DNA from: Rhodamnia argentea
Taxonomy: Eukaryota; Streptophyta; Magnoliopsida; Myrtales; Myrtaceae
Assembly (NCBI RefSeq): GCF_020921035.1
Contig: NC_063150.1
Coordinates: forward strand, 28,753,826 to 28,817,825
Direction of reading: 5' to 3'
Length of the DNA stretch: 64,000 nt
A program made the translations under genes and the position numbers. Every line of letters starts with the position of its first letter. Within the stretch, counting starts at the first letter, position 1. Positions 1-12,339 of this stretch are shown here, piece after piece. Below the pieces are notes generated by a model. The model was not told the origin of the DNA. It saw nothing but the letters and a program-made list of their open reading frames with translations, and searched no databases.

Positions 1-1910
1 ATCGTTTTTTATGTTTAAAATAATTTTGAAATTTTCAAAGTAAACCAATTGAAACAACATGCATTGCATCTCTAATATCGAAATAAAATATGAGGAATGG
101 GTTGAGATGCAGTGGAAAGAAAATGTCTCGTGGGGAGTTGGTTAAAGTCTATTATGATACCTCCGATGGTAATGTTTTCGGAGAAGATCCCGTCTGTGTA
201 AAGGATGTATTGTTTATATTTGCCTACGGTGATGTATCATGCAGAGGTTCAAAGTGAATCACGGAATGTCTCGAGGATAATTCCCGGAGATCCGGGGACT
301 GTATCGAACATGGCCCAGTGAGATGGGAGTGAAATATTTTAAGGTTGTAACCAACGGAACCACAGACATGACACATGGATTTGACATCATAATTGGTAGA
401 CATTGTATAGGTATTGGATAGTAATGGATGATCTGCTTGAATATTCTTGATATACTGGACATTAATAAGTCCATTTTTAACGCCATTTGAATTAACAAAT
501 CATGAGAATGACATTGAAAAGTGAATTGAGAAGATGAGAATGAACGATGATTTTGCCGGATTGATAGATGTCGATGATGGCCCCGCATATAAGTTAAGAT
601 TGCGAGATGTGGCAATTGAGATCGAGTATGCAAGTGAAGCGTAGTGAGGCCACACCGTTAAATGAAATAATGACCATTGGGATCTCGCATTTAGATAAGG
701 AAAGAGTAAGGGTTAAATTTCGGAGATGAAATTTCGTAAGGTAGGGAGGATTGTGGTGACCTGAAAACCCCATATGCTTAAGAGTGGATTAGTATTTAAT
801 GAGTTCGGATTATTTGATAACCTTTGAGAGATTATTATCCGAACTTGAAATATTATCATGGAATTATTATTGGCCCGATCATATTTTTAGGGACACTGTA
901 TATTTAATTAGGGTCATATTGGGCAAAGTACGTGCAAAATCGGGACGAAGGTAGGGAATAGCACGTGGCGGCATGTGGACATGTGGGGGGCCATGCGTCA
1001 ATGCATGGCAGCTCGTAGGGCCACATGCCGCCGCTCGGGACATGTGACAAATGCAGTGCCATGTGTACTGCCATGGAGCTTCAGCTGTTAACTCGCCCAA
1101 GCCGACCGATCTTCACTCTGCTTCCCCTATATAAACCTCTAACGTGAGTTCATTTCGTCGTACGATTGTCACACGCCGTTATTCCGTCAAATTGTCACCG
1201 TGTTGTCTCTCTTTTTAGTAGTGCATCTTCGTCGTCTATGGCCGTGCCACCATCGAGCTGATGCTTTGACTGTCCGTCGGTGTCATTCTTGCCCTAGCCG
1301 TTCTAGCCACCCGTCTGTCTTTCCGCCCATATGTCATCCTGAATCGTTCTTCTCAAAATAATCGAGACAAGTGGAGTTCTAGTCTTTATTACTAGATTCT
1401 CTATGGTTTTTTCATTGCAAGCATTGTTCATCGATCAATCTTGATTTGTAGTGGTTGTGATCCGATTGATTCTATCCTTGGATTCTAGTTTGATTCTGAT
1501 ATTCTATTATTCTTGGTTTCTGGTTTGATTTTGAGATTCTATCCTTTGTATACCTTGGATTCTGTTGTAGTGCCTTTGATTGCAATCCTGCGATTCTATA
1601 ACTAGTTTAGTCATTCGGCCTAGTAGTCGTACTTGCTGAGGAGCTTCGGCTTACTCCCGTTGATTAACCATTTTTCAAATGATCAAGTCGGCAAGAAAAA
1701 ATAGTTGTGGAAAGTGAAGATCATGGAAGGGATGACATTGGTGGATCGGGAGTAGATTACTTTCCTTCGTAAATCCTCCCGGTTTAATCCATGTAAATAA
1801 AAAATTATTGTATTTGATAAGAATATGAATTATGTAAATCAATTTGCTGAATGATCTTACTTTTGTAAACATGTATGTTATCTGGTTAGTGAAACCATGT
1901 AAGGCCATAC
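1..1910 (+). mobile_element. Ty3/gypsy LTR-retrotransposon relic: end of internal region plus probable 3' LTR
   Basis: Near 700-760 the sequence shows the junction common in plant gypsy elements, an end-of-pol stretch (aaatttcggagatgaaattt) followed by a G-rich tract and then tgtggtgacc, where the LTR probably starts (about 752). A TATA-like box (ctatataaacc, about 1125) followed by a T-rich stretch fits an LTR promoter. The LTR end is not clear; I place it somewhere before 1910. No matching 5' LTR is in the window, so this is a partial, broken and fairly old fossil. The family call rests on the junction style only. Confidence 0.5.
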
Positions 1911-3180
1911 CCTTTACATGGGCATACCTACTAGTTGGTGTTTTGGTGGTTTATCAAGCACTTGTTCTGTATGGCCACCCTATTTAATTTTCCATTTAAG
2001 CTTCCACATGCGCCAATGTATAATGAAAGAAAGATTAAAGCAGAGAGCGAGTTTGGTAAACCTTAAGATGTGGCGCGCTGGGACGTCACATCGGACCACT
2101 TGAAAAACAGGTTCGGGAATTGGTTCCCATTCAAACCAGTTCGAGAACCGGTTCTAAATTTTTGAAACCAGTTGGAGGGTTGGTTCTCGGTTCCAAGTAC
2201 CTAGGAATCGGACCGATTTTGGAACTGGTTTTTAGCAACTATTAAAAAAAAAATAGTCTCACTTGCCTCAACTTCTCTGTTTTTGGTGAATTGTAATTTC
2301 TATTGGCTTGCCTTGCAATTCATGTGTTTGCATTTAATTAATCATGTAAGAGTCAGGCAAGATAAATGTGTGACCGGCGCGAAAAATATGGGGTTCATTC
2401 TCGCGTGTTTATAGAGGCAACCTTTTTCAGCACAAATAATCCGACCCACGTAACTTCCAACGGGCGACCACTCTACAAGAATAGAGATCTTTTCTTTTAT
2501 TGATAAACCTTGTAGATTATATAATCTCTATTAACTTTTTAGTTTGTTTTTCACTAGTAGGACATTTGATTGCCCGATGCTAAGCACCGCGAATACATTT
2601 TATTGGCACGTTTTAATATGTCCAGCACGACTAAGGTTTTCTAAGTTGATGTGTCTCTATGAAATTTAAAGTTTCAATTTCACGTAATAAAAAGGAAAGT
2701 GGCTGGTTCCCAGATAGTCCCTGAACCAATCCCCGAATATGTGACGAGGTAGGTTCCGAGTTTCAATTTTATTGGGTAGGTAGGTTTGAGATTTCAAAAG
2801 AAGAGAATCCTATTAAGATGAGTAGGGTGCAGATTCTCGGTGGAATTTAGACGGACGCTGAAGCGTCTCACCCCTAAATTATTTCCCTCCATTTTTAGGG
2901 AAAGAAAAATCAAAGGACAGTCTTTAAATGGTGTCCTGATAAGTGTTAAGTGTCTGAAAGTTAAGGCTCTTGATATAGACAGTATCTTCGAATAGCAAGT
3001 GTCAAACCCTAATCCATTTCTTCCATAGATATCAATTTCTTTCATAGGAGGAAGCAATCCCAAACTCGATTTAAAGGATCAACTAGCACCATTTCCTACA
3101 CTAAAAGTATGTATTCTCCTACGTTCCTCTTCCAAACCTGATCAGCATCATCGTCTCCTTCAAAAAGAAGCTCCAACATT

Positions 3181-3689
3181 ATGAAGACTCCAGCGCCCTT
3201 GACACTTCTTTCGTTCACTCAACTTCTTCTCAACACCATCCTCCCATCGCCGACTTTGTTGCCGACACGTGCCAGAAAACACCGTATGCCGACTTCTGCG
3301 TCTCAGCTCTCAGGTCTGACCCCCGGAGCTCCACCGCGGACACCCAAACGCTAGGCCTAATCATGGTCGACAAGGTCGACACAAACGCCAAGTCAACTCT
3401 GATCAAAATCAAGGACTTTCTCCACAAATCCACCGACCCAGGGATGAAGCAAGCGCTGACCTCTTGCGAGGAGTTGGAAAAATATGTCATAAGCGACTTG
3501 GTGCTCTCAAGCAAGGACAGTTTGACATTAGGCGACTACAAGTTCGCCGTGGACAACATGATGGAGACGGCCATTGATGCATCCAAGTGCGAAGCAGGCT
3601 TTGAAGGCAAGTCGCCATTATCGGACTTGAACGATTATGAGAACAAAGCGGCCTCGGTGGCTTCTGCCATTGCCCGTTCACTGCTGTGA
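3181..3689 (+). pseudogene. PMEI/invertase-inhibitor copy 1, frameshifted
   Basis: This is the first copy of the array. It begins at the same ATG context as the intact copies, with a recognisable signal-peptide start (MKTPAPLTLLSFTQLLL). Compared with copy 2, seven bases are missing at the signal-peptide/mature junction: the distance from ATG to the conserved MVDKVD is 182 nt here and 189 nt in copy 2. The rest of the protein, from 3363 to 3689 (VDKVDTNAKSTLIKIKDFL onward), is therefore in another frame and has no upstream ATG of its own that would restore a signal peptide. Three of the four PMEI cysteines remain in the displaced open frame upstream and downstream of MVDKV. Most likely a recent pseudogene; a short cytosolic product from 3363 is possible but unlikely to fold. 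Confidence 0.8.
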
Positions 3690-4530
3690 GCACTGATGAT
3701 CAATGAGATGGTTATGTTACATTAATAAACGTTGAAGAAGAAATGTTTAGCTTGGAAGCAAAATGAAAATTGAACCATAATGCTTCTTAATGAAAGTGTT
3801 GTTTTCGTTTGACAATGTTCTATGAATTGTATCAAACACCAAAGCATACTCATTTTAAAGCTGGTCGATATGATAGATAATATTTCCATGACCAAGCGCC
3901 TCTCCACTAGCTAATAGATATATGCCTAGACAAATTACAACAATTCAAACCTCTAAAAAAAGCGTTGTTATGGGACAAAACATGTGTTGCCATGAGACAT
4001 GGAGAAACAAGAAAATCTGAGGTGCAGATTTTGAAAATTCAAACATAGAATTGGTTTGAGTACATGTAATCAATTACACACTGCGTCAGTCATGAGACAT
4101 CATATGCTGTGCACCTAAGCGTGTGTGTGTGTGAGGGAGAACCGTCTAACTCGCTAGGCTTGAATAGGCATAATCAAATTTTCAAATGGACCATCTTGGT
4201 TTCAAGGTGTCTGAGCTATGAAAGTGAAAACATCAAAGTTTTGAGCAAGCTTTAATTGGTCGATTTCACTATATATATATAGATGAAGAAAAAATAATTA
4301 TTTACATGTCGAAACCACACAAGGGATAAATGGAGTGGCCATCTCCACGCAGTTTGGGCATTGGAACATGGTACATAACGTGAAAGAGTAGTTGTTCTTT
4401 TATCTCCTGTAAATAGCCCAACTATAAGACGTGTTCAAGTACAAAATGTTCTGTTTGGCTGATGATGAGATATAAGAGATATGGATCCTCTCGATTTTGG
4501 GTTACACAGAGATAAACAAATAAGTGGTTT

Positions 4531-4751
4531 CACCCACCACGGGCATGGCGTGTTTGGTGAGAATCGAACCCTTTGGCGCCGGCGTAAGCCAAAGTCAGGG
4601 ATTCGAAACTCTCCCAAAGCGTTTCTCGGACTTAAGTGGGGGGCCCTTGCTGGTGGGCTGCGAGGCCAGCCTCTCTCTAGGTATAGTCGCCGTCGGAAAG
4701 GGCGAAGCCCGATTACGACTGGCGGATCCTAGATCATAAAAAAAAAAAAAA
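4531..4751 (+). mobile_element. tRNA-like SINE insertion with 17-bp target duplication
   Basis: A 221-bp insert ending in a run of A is flanked by identical 17-bp direct repeats, aaacaaataagtggttt, at 4514-4530 and 4752-4768. An A-box-like stretch (tggcgtgtttgg) and a B-box-like stretch (attcgaaac) are present near the 5' end. The equivalent positions of array copy 5 (about 20920-20945) and copy 4 (about 16190-16220) carry the site without the insert, so this is a post-duplication retroposition into copy 1. The length, 3' oligo-A and target duplication fit a plant SINE; the subfamily is unknown. Confidence 0.85.
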
Positions 4752-5171
4752 AAACAAATAAGTGGTTTCGATATAAATAACAAGCTGGTTCTATTTGGGT
4801 TGCTCGATTGTAACCTTACTGTTGGATATTTCAACAGTTCTAAATTATTTTGATAGAAGTTATGACCACCATGGAAGTCATCACTTTTCTGGTGGTTGGA
4901 CTCGGTGACTAGAACCTACCGATGGTCAGCTCGCGGCCAGCGGTTAAAACTCAACCAAAAGCCTGGAAAATTCAAAGCGCACCGCTTGTGAATTGCTGGG
5001 ATAGCGAGCATGATGGGGCTGTCGGTGACGAATGCGGAGCATCGTGGGTCTGTGGTGGGGGCGTCTCTCAGCAACGTCGGACTCGGGCTTGAGGAGTGAG
5101 GAGCTTGACGTCAATGCCATAAGTCGAGCTTGATGGTACTGGGAATATTATCAAAAAAAGTCCAAAATGCA

Positions 5172-5441
5172 GGCAAAAGGACACCTCATGTGCCAATATT
5201 TGTGTACAATGCTCACTTTGGTGCCAATATTTTTTTTTTTTGGATCAATTAAGTGCCAATTTAAAAAAAACGATTATTTAAGTGCTAATTCCGGTGAGGT
5301 CGCTGGAATTTCTTGCTGATAGCACTAAAGTGATCATTTTTTTCTCCGATTTGACACTTAAATAATGCAAAAAAAAATAAAAATACTGGCACCAAAGTAA
5401 GCGCTGTATACAAATATTGGTACTTGAGGTGTCCTTTTGCC
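5172..5441. mobile_element. Short foldback element (MULE-like), sub-repeat arms
   Basis: The left arm starts ggcaaaaggacacctcatgt and the right end is its inverse, ending gaggtgtccttttgcc. The arms are long and imperfect, and hold spaced copies of the unit gtgccaatat / atattggcac. About 270 bp, non-coding. No clean target duplication was seen. Confidence 0.6.
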
Positions 5442-6111
5442 ATGAGTCGATGGGGTTTGTCTAATTTGGGGAGGATAGAAATGGGGAGATGATATAAGGA
5501 TTTGTTTTAGCGGGAAGGAATGAGTGCAACCACTTCGTTTCACACCAGTATGTTTGAAAAAATATTGCTGTTAAAATCCTCTTCAGTCTTGACTATGGTT
5601 GACCGAAACATTTTACGTAGGAACAATATATCATTTTTTTTCTGGAGGATAATATCCGTTATTTTAAAAAAATTGCTATTGAATTCTTTAAATATTAGTT
5701 ATTGTCCATTTTGTAAAATGAATGTATGGTCATGAAATAATTTTCCTAATTTTTTTTCTTGTGATTATCAATATCGCGATAACTTATAAGGATTCGTAGG
5801 GTTTTCCTTTAAAGTGATGAATTGAGGAGTTTGCGAAAATGACCCATTGTCAAAATCCAAGGCATGGATGAAGTGCTTTAATTTTTTAGTCTATTGTGAG
5901 GATTTAGATAGGAAGGATTAAATTTTGTGCTTGCTGTGTATACTATCATTTCACTAACAATTTGATATATTTGTATATTTTGATAGAAAATTGGAAGACA
6001 AAGGGATTTCTCAACAGAATTGATACACAAGATAAATAGTACAACACATTGCATGATCTAATAATGTATTTTTGTCAGAAAAGAAGTGCGTAAAGAAATA
6101 CATCCAAATGA
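5442..6111. other. Spacer with no gene recognised
   Basis: AT-rich spacer after the foldback element. Only short chance reading frames with no family resemblance were seen. Confidence 0.5.
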
Positions 6112-6185
6112 AAAAAATACATCATAATATAGCCTCTAAAATAACATCTATATTTTAAAGGCTATATTATGACATATTTTGCCTC
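6112..6185. repeat. Hairpin (inverted repeat, 22-bp arms, 7-bp loop)
   Basis: Positions 6123-6144 and 6152-6173 are inverse of each other with one mismatch (core aatatagcct / ggctatatt), separated by acatcta. Imperfect pairing extends outward to about 6112 and 6185. It may be a tiny MITE relic or a transcribed hairpin; no precursor context is visible. Confidence 0.6.
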
Positions 6186-6350
6186 GGTGACAACTCTTCT
6201 TACTTGGAAAGGGGGAGGTGGGGGTTTGAATCCCCATCTTCGAGAGGAGTTAGGGTGGGGAAGCGAGAGGAGGGAGCAGAGTTTGGCAACCTGCGCACAC
6301 ACATAGAATAAAATAAAATAAAATAGAATACGATCAAATAAAAAAAGAAT
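6176..6350 (+). mobile_element. Possible tRNA-derived SINE with B-box
   Basis: The stretch starting ttgcctcggtgac resembles a loose A-box. About 45 bp later gggtttgaatcccc is a good B-box (GGTTYRANNCC type). The region ends in an A-rich aaaat iteration (about 6305-6330). No target duplication was found, so this is tentative. Confidence 0.35.
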
Positions 6351-7340
6351 AGCATCAAGAAGCCTAGTTTTTAAGTTTTTTACAAGAGCATGTGAGAACA
6401 AGAGGAAGCCCCTAAGGAAGAAGAGTACGCATTTGCAACTCGAATTTCTTTGATGAATAATGACATGCAATATACAGGCAAAACCTGGTTGTACAAATAT
6501 TTCAACTTCACTCCTTAAAAAAAAATTGCAAATTGATGATGGTCCTAGATTGCACAAATCTTTCGACAAGTTTTAGGACTTCAAGTCCTTCCATTAATTA
6601 TACATTTTGAAAGCTTAAGGATTTGATTGCACTATTGTGAAAAGTTTTAAGACTTGATTGCACTTTTTGAAAATTTTAGGACTCAATTGCACTTTCATGA
6701 TAAATTTTAGGATTTCCAGTGTACTGGTCCCTTCTATTTTTCCAGAGTTGGAGCCTTTCTTGATGTACTGTTAATGCATGGACAGAGGTACATCTCGTCA
6801 GTTTTTTACCTTCATTTTCTGTGCATAATAAGTCTAGGATCCAAACATTCTTGGAACATGAAATACACATAAACAAAACCTTTTTCATGTCGAAAAGTTA
6901 TTTTACATCAATAAGGATGATCCGACAATGACCTCTCTGAGCCCCATCGCCATCCCTATGAGTGGCGATTATGACATTAGTCTTCAAGCCAAAGCTTGTG
7001 TCATTGCTATTCGAGATTGACGATGGTCCTGGCCTGCAGCTATCTTGCTCAAAGGCGTTCAGTATGAGTAGTGCTTGGAATGCTCCTTGACAATAGAGGA
7101 ATAAAGGTGGGTTGGCGCCAACTGATCTGGTTCAATCCTGAGGTGGAGGCTAGGGATCATATGTGTTTTGTTGTCCTGTGGACAGCCATTTTGTAACTTC
7201 ACATGATCATTGTATTCCCTAGAGATTGAACTGATGTTGGTTGAGTTACGGAAAGGTTGAGATTACATTTTTTGGCAATGTGTTACAGCTCAATGGTTAA
7301 ATCGTCCATTAATTTGAATGGTATGAATATCAGTAACTTC
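6350..7340. other. Spacer with no gene recognised
   Basis: I see no coding family here. Near 7280 there is an A-box-like stretch (tacagctcaatggttaa), and 11811 in array copy 3 has a B-box-like gttcgagtcc in related sequence. These may be pieces of another decayed SINE. Confidence 0.35.
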
Positions 7341-7741
7341 TTTATTCCAGTTCTGCAAATGAAATCTCCTTTATTAAAGAATTGTCTTTTTTGATAGCAC
7401 ATACTATGGCTAGTAGATAGGATAAGATTAGGGTAGATTACTCACTACAATACTCCATTTATGACAAGAATGAATGCTTAGCTACTACAAAGCATGTATT
7501 CTCTTCTTTTTCCAGCCCCCAAAGAAAGAAAGACAGTCTCTTCTTAATTGACTTACCAAAAAACAAAAAGATACAATTAAGCGAGAGCATGGTATCAAGG
7601 TACAATCGTGAACGGGAACTAATCCGGTTCCAGGTTCTAGTGAGACTCTCGGTCAGGTTTCTGGTTCCACATTGTTAGGAACCTTCGATTCTCAGGAGAC
7701 TAAGAATTGGGAACCAAAAAACAAGAACCGGGAACCGGAAA

Positions 7742-7832
7742 CCTACAAAACCAATGAGGTGACTGTATCCATTAGTTTAACCAGGAACCGGGAACCTACA
7801 AAACCAATGAGGTGACTGTATCCATTGGTTTT
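7742..7832 (+). repeat. Short direct repeat, period about 53 bp
   Basis: The block cctacaaaaccaatgaggtg and the following actgtatccatt occur twice, from about 7742 and about 7795. The flanking ggaaccgggaac words belong to a dispersed GGTTCC-rich repeat also seen near 2110-2220, 12350-12500 and 18890-18920. This is a local tandem duplication upstream of PMEI copy 2. Confidence 0.7.
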
Positions 7833-8785
7833 CCCTTCGGCCCTGGCCTTTGCCTTTTTCAACACACACTAATTTAATGACGAGGAGGGTGTTTTAACTC
7901 GTGAATTACTGTAACTGAAAAACTTCTTTTTAACGGTTCATGGCTTGCTTTGAAATTCTTGTGATGGGTCCGGCAAGATAAATGTGTGATTGATGCAAAA
8001 AATATGGGGGATCAATCATGCGTTCTTTGTTTATAGAGGCAAACTTTTTCAGCACAAAATAGTCGACCTACATAACTTCCAAGGGGCGGACACTCTAGAA
8101 GTAGGGTGATCTTTAATTTTATTGATAAATCTTAAAGTTCGTATAATCTCTGCTATCTTTTTAAGTTTCTTTTTCACTAATTGACATTTGACTGTCCGGT
8201 ACTAAGCACTGGGAATACATTTTATTGACACATTTTAGTATGTCCGGCAGGACCAAGGTTTTCTAAGTTGATGGGTCCACATGAAATTTAAAGTTTCTAT
8301 ATACTAAGTTCCAAATCTCATAGAAGACACCGTATCTTATGCAATAAAAATGAAATTGGCCAGTTCTGGGCAGACTCTAAGACCTGCGACATAGTAGGTT
8401 ATGAGTTTCAAGATATATAGGAGAGGTTTCAAATTTCAGAAAAAGAAGAACCCGTTTTAACGGGTAGGTTTCAGATTTCAGGTAGAGCCGCTTACCTTAT
8501 ACTATATCGCTCCCTTTTTTTAAGGAAAGAAAAATTAAAGGATAATCTTTAAATGGTGCTATGGTAAGTGTTATGTGTTAAAAGATATGGCTCTCTACAC
8601 AGAAAGCACCTTTGAATAGCAAGTGTAAAATTCTAAGCCATTTCTTCCATAAGAGGAAGCAATCTCAACCCTGATTTAAAGGGTCAACTGGCACGCATTT
8701 TCTACACCTGAAGTATTCATTCCCTTACGTTCCTATTCCAAAACCTGATCAGCATCATTGTCTCCTTAAAGCAAGCTCCAACAAT

Positions 8786-9301
8786 ATGAAGACTCCAATG
8801 CTCTTGACACTTCTCTCTTTCACTCAACTTCTTCTCATCACCATCCTCCCAATCGCATCCGCCGACCTGGTCGACGACACATGCAAGAAGACGCCATATG
8901 CTGACTTCTGCATCTCGGCTCTCAGGTCCGACCCCCGTAGCTCGACCGCAGACACCCCAAAGCTAGGTCTCATCATGGTTGACAAGGTCGACACAAGCGC
9001 CAAGTCAACTCTGACCAAAATCAATGACTTGCTCGGCAAATCCCCTGACCCGGGGATGAAAAAAGCCTTGACCTTTTGCAAGGAGTCGTACAAAATTGTC
9101 ATAAGCGCGTTGGTGCCGTCGAGCAGGGAAAGTTTGAGCAAAGGGGACTACAAGTTTGCCGTAGACTACATGAAGGGTGCGGCGAGGGAAGCATCCGATT
9201 GCGAAGTGGGCTTTGGACGCAAGTCGCCATTATCAGACTTGAATGATTATGAGAACAAGGCGGCCTCGGTGGCTTCCGCCATTGCCAGTACACTGCTGTG
9301 A
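8786..9301 (+). CDS. PMEI/invertase-inhibitor domain protein, array copy 2 (intact)
   Basis: Single-exon gene of 171 aa. Residues 1-26 are a signal peptide (MKTPMLLTLLSFTQLL..., cleavage probably after ASA), so the product should be secreted to the cell wall. The mature part is a four-helix PMEI domain with the four conserved cysteines at 33, 42, 98 and 139, expected to form two disulfides. DTCKKTPYADFC is the usual N-terminal hairpin. The pattern (ALRSDPRSSTAD, LGLIMVDKV, GDYKFA, NDYENKAASVA) is closest to the putative invertase inhibitor / plane-pollen Pla a 1 type, which inhibits invertase or pectin methylesterase; sequence alone does not say which. The ATG is fixed by the signal peptide and is shared by all five array copies. 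A poly(A)-type AATAA region follows the stop. Its upstream flank (2250-type block) is complete, unlike copy 3. Confidence 0.9.
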   Translation: MKTPMLLTLLSFTQLLLITILPIASADLVDDTCKKTPYADFCISALRSDPRSSTADTPKLGLIMVDKVDTSAKSTLTKINDLLGKSPDPGMKKALTFCKESYKIVISALVPSSRESLSKGDYKFAVDYMKGAAREASDCEVGFGRKSPLSDLNDYENKAASVASAIASTLL

Positions 9302-9836
9302 GCACTGATCGTTGGGATAGTTTGTTAGATTAATAAGAGTTGAAGAAGAAATGTTTAGGTCGGAAGCAGAATGAAAACTGAACTGGAATGTTTATTAATG
9401 AAAGTGCAGTTTTTGTTTGATAATATTCTGTGAATCGTATCCAATACCAAAAAGCTTGCTCATTTCAAATAGATAACATTTCCATGACCAAGCGCCTCTC
9501 CACTAGCTGATAGATATACGCGTAGATAAATTACAACAATTCAAGCCTCGCAAAAAAGTGCTGTGATCTTGTGTCATCATGATACATGGAAAAATAAGCA
9601 AATCCGAGTTACACTTTCAAAATTCAAAGATAGCGTTGGTTTGAATACATGTCACTTAGACAATGTAATTTATTAGCTTACACCACGTTAGTCATGATAA
9701 TCATACGCTTGCTGCTTCTTGTGTGCACCTAAGCGCATTCATGACGGAGAACCGTCTAAATCTGCAGGCTTAAATTGACATACTCAAAAGGTTTGAACGG
9801 ATTATTTTTGTTTCAAGGTGTCTGAGTTATGGAAGT

Positions 9837-10318
9837 TAGGAGTGAGTAAGTCGGATCGATCGGACCCGGAATCGCCCGGACTGGATAGGACCGATGGTCC
9901 GGTTCCAGGTTCCAAAGGGCGGCGGTTCAGTTCCCAATTTCAGTGGTACAGGATCCGACAGGACCGGTCGATTTTAATTTATTTTTTTTTGCATTTACGG
10001 GGTCTCATACAGTTGAGATTTGGACCACATGTTTATTTTGTAGCTTTTGTTGCCATGACTCCACCCAACAATGTTGAATGCTACGTGTTACTAGATTGTG
10101 CTCGAAAATTCTATCATCTTACCTTTTTTTTTTTTAAGAATATACTGTTTTAGAGTCATTTTTTTTGAAAATAATAGCCTTGATAATATTTGCTTGACTC
10201 CATTGGACCACTCGGGAACCGGACTGGACCGCGGTTTCGAAAATTGGGAACCAGCACCACCGGTCCGGTTCTCGGTTCTTGAGAGAAATCAGATCGGACC
10301 GGGAACCGCTCACTCCTA
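9837..10318. mobile_element. Non-autonomous hAT-type element, 8-bp target duplication
   Basis: The 482-bp insert begins taggagtgag and ends ctcactccta, which are inverse of each other. Subterminal GC-rich ggaccgg/ggttcc words occur on both arms. Flanking 8-mers are atggaagt (9829-9836) and atagaagt (10319-10326), one mismatch. Array copies 1 and 5 have the uninterrupted site (tatggaagtgaaagt near 20680), so the insertion followed the duplications. The interior has no transposase. Confidence 0.85.
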
Positions 10319-10664
10319 ATAGAAGTGAAAACATAAAACTATCGAGCAAGCTTTAATCAGTTGATTTCATTATGTACTTTTGCAAATTATATCTCTCCAT
10401 TTTTAAGGGAAAAAGATCAAAGGATAGTGTTTTAATGGTGCTATCGTAAGTGTTACGTGTTAAAAAGTATGGCTGTCGATATAGAAAGTATCTTCCAATA
10501 GCAAGTGTTACATCCTAACCCATTTCTTCCATAGGTATCCAATACTTCCATAGGAGGAAGCAATCTCAACCTCGATTTAAGGATCAACTGGCACGCATTT
10601 GCTACATCCAAATTATTCATTCCCTTATCCATCATCATCTCCTTAAAAAAGAAGCTCCAACAAT

Positions 10665-11180
10665 ATGAAGACTCCAATGCTCTTGACACTTCTCTCGTTT
10701 GCTCAACTTCTTCTCATCACCATCCTCCCATTCGCATCCGCTGACCTCGTCGACGACACATGTAAGAAGACACCGTATGCCAACTTCTGCATCTCGGCTC
10801 TCAGATCCGACCCCCCGAGCTCCACCGCGAACACCCCAAAGCTAGGCCTAATCATGGTCGACAAGGTTGATGCGATGCCAAGTCAACTCTGACTAAAATC
10901 AAGGACTTGCTCCGCAAATCCCCTGACCCAGGGACGAAGAAAGCGCTGACCTCTTGCGAGGACTCAGTACAAATATACCAGAAGCGGGTTGGTGCCCTCG
11001 AGCAAGGAAAGTTTGACAGAAGGGTACTATAAGTTCGCCGTGGACAACATGAAGAGAGCAGCGTATTTTGCATCCGAATGCGAAGCGGGATTCGAAGGCA
11101 AGTCGCCATTATCGAACTTGAATGATTATGAGAACAAGGCGGCCTCGGTGGCTTCTGCCATTGCCAGTACACTGCTGTGA
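10665..11180 (+). pseudogene. PMEI/invertase-inhibitor copy 3, two frame changes and a stop
   Basis: The start and signal peptide (MKTPMLLTLLSFAQLLL, ...FASA) are as in the intact copies, and 70 or so residues read well through LGLIMVDKVD. One base is then lost (before cccaagtcaactct), which brings a TGA into frame near 10891. A one-base gain near 10965-10985 restores the original frame, and the last third (VPSSKESLTEGYYKFAVDN...) reads normally to the stop at 11180. The compensating pair leaves an internal stop, so no full product is expected. Its distal upstream region is missing. Likely a young pseudogene. Confidence 0.85.
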
Positions 11181-12339
11181 GCACTGATGATCAGGGAGAT
11201 GGTTTATTAGATTAATAAAGGTTGAAGAAGAAATGTTTATCTCGGAAACAAAATGAAAGGGAACGGTAATGTTTCTTAATGAGAGTGCACTTTTTGTTTG
11301 ATAATATTCTATCAATAGTGTCCAATATCAAAGCATGATCATTTTAAAGTTGACCGACATGATAGATAACATTTCTATGACCAAGTGCCTCTCCACTAGC
11401 TCGTACATATACGCGTAGAGAAATTACAACAATTCACGCCTCTCAAAAAAGCATTGTGCCCGGGGCTCATCATGTGTCATGATGACACGTGGAGAAACAA
11501 GCAAATTCGGGTACAAATTTCCAAAATTGAAACACATAGTGGATTTGAATACATGCTACTTAGAAAATGTAATTGATTAGTTTACACCGCATCACTCATG
11601 ATACATCATATGCTTTCTGCTTCCTGTATGCGCATAAGCGCGTGCGTGAGGGAGAACCGTCTAACTTGGTAGATTTGAATAGACATCATTTTGATTTCAA
11701 GGTGTCTGAGGTCTTATTTATTATTTATTTATTTTTGTCAAACAGGTATCTGAGTTGTGGAATTGAAAACATCAAACTTTAATCAATCGATTCCGTTATA
11801 TACTTCCTTGTTCGAGTCCTACAAACGAAAGCTCCTTTATTAAAGAATTATGTAATTGAATATTAGTAACTTATTCGAGTCTTACAGACGAAAGCCCCTT
11901 TTGTTTTATTATCACATACCATGGCTAGTAGAGAGGACAAGATTTACTCACTGCAAAACCTCATTTATGGCAAGTTATGAATGCTTATACACTACAAAGC
12001 ATGTGATCTCTTCTTTTTTCCCCCCAAAAGAAAAGATAGTCTCTTGTTAATTAACTTACCAAAAGTTAAAAAAAAAAAATGCAATCTACCTACTTAAATT
12101 TCTCCTTTCACTTTCATTTCGAACAGTTGAAATCTGACTTTTATTTAATATTAAAGACTTTGAGACTTAATCCTTTTTTATCAATATTTTTATTTTTCCA
12201 TAATTTGATTTGGTTTTGTGTTGAGTGAAAGTTTACAAGATTTTTTGAGGAAATGACCCTTGCCCAAAGTGCAGCAACGTAATTTCCGAAACTGCCTCAA
12301 ATAACAAAACTTGTAAATATTTGGATTACATTAGGAATG

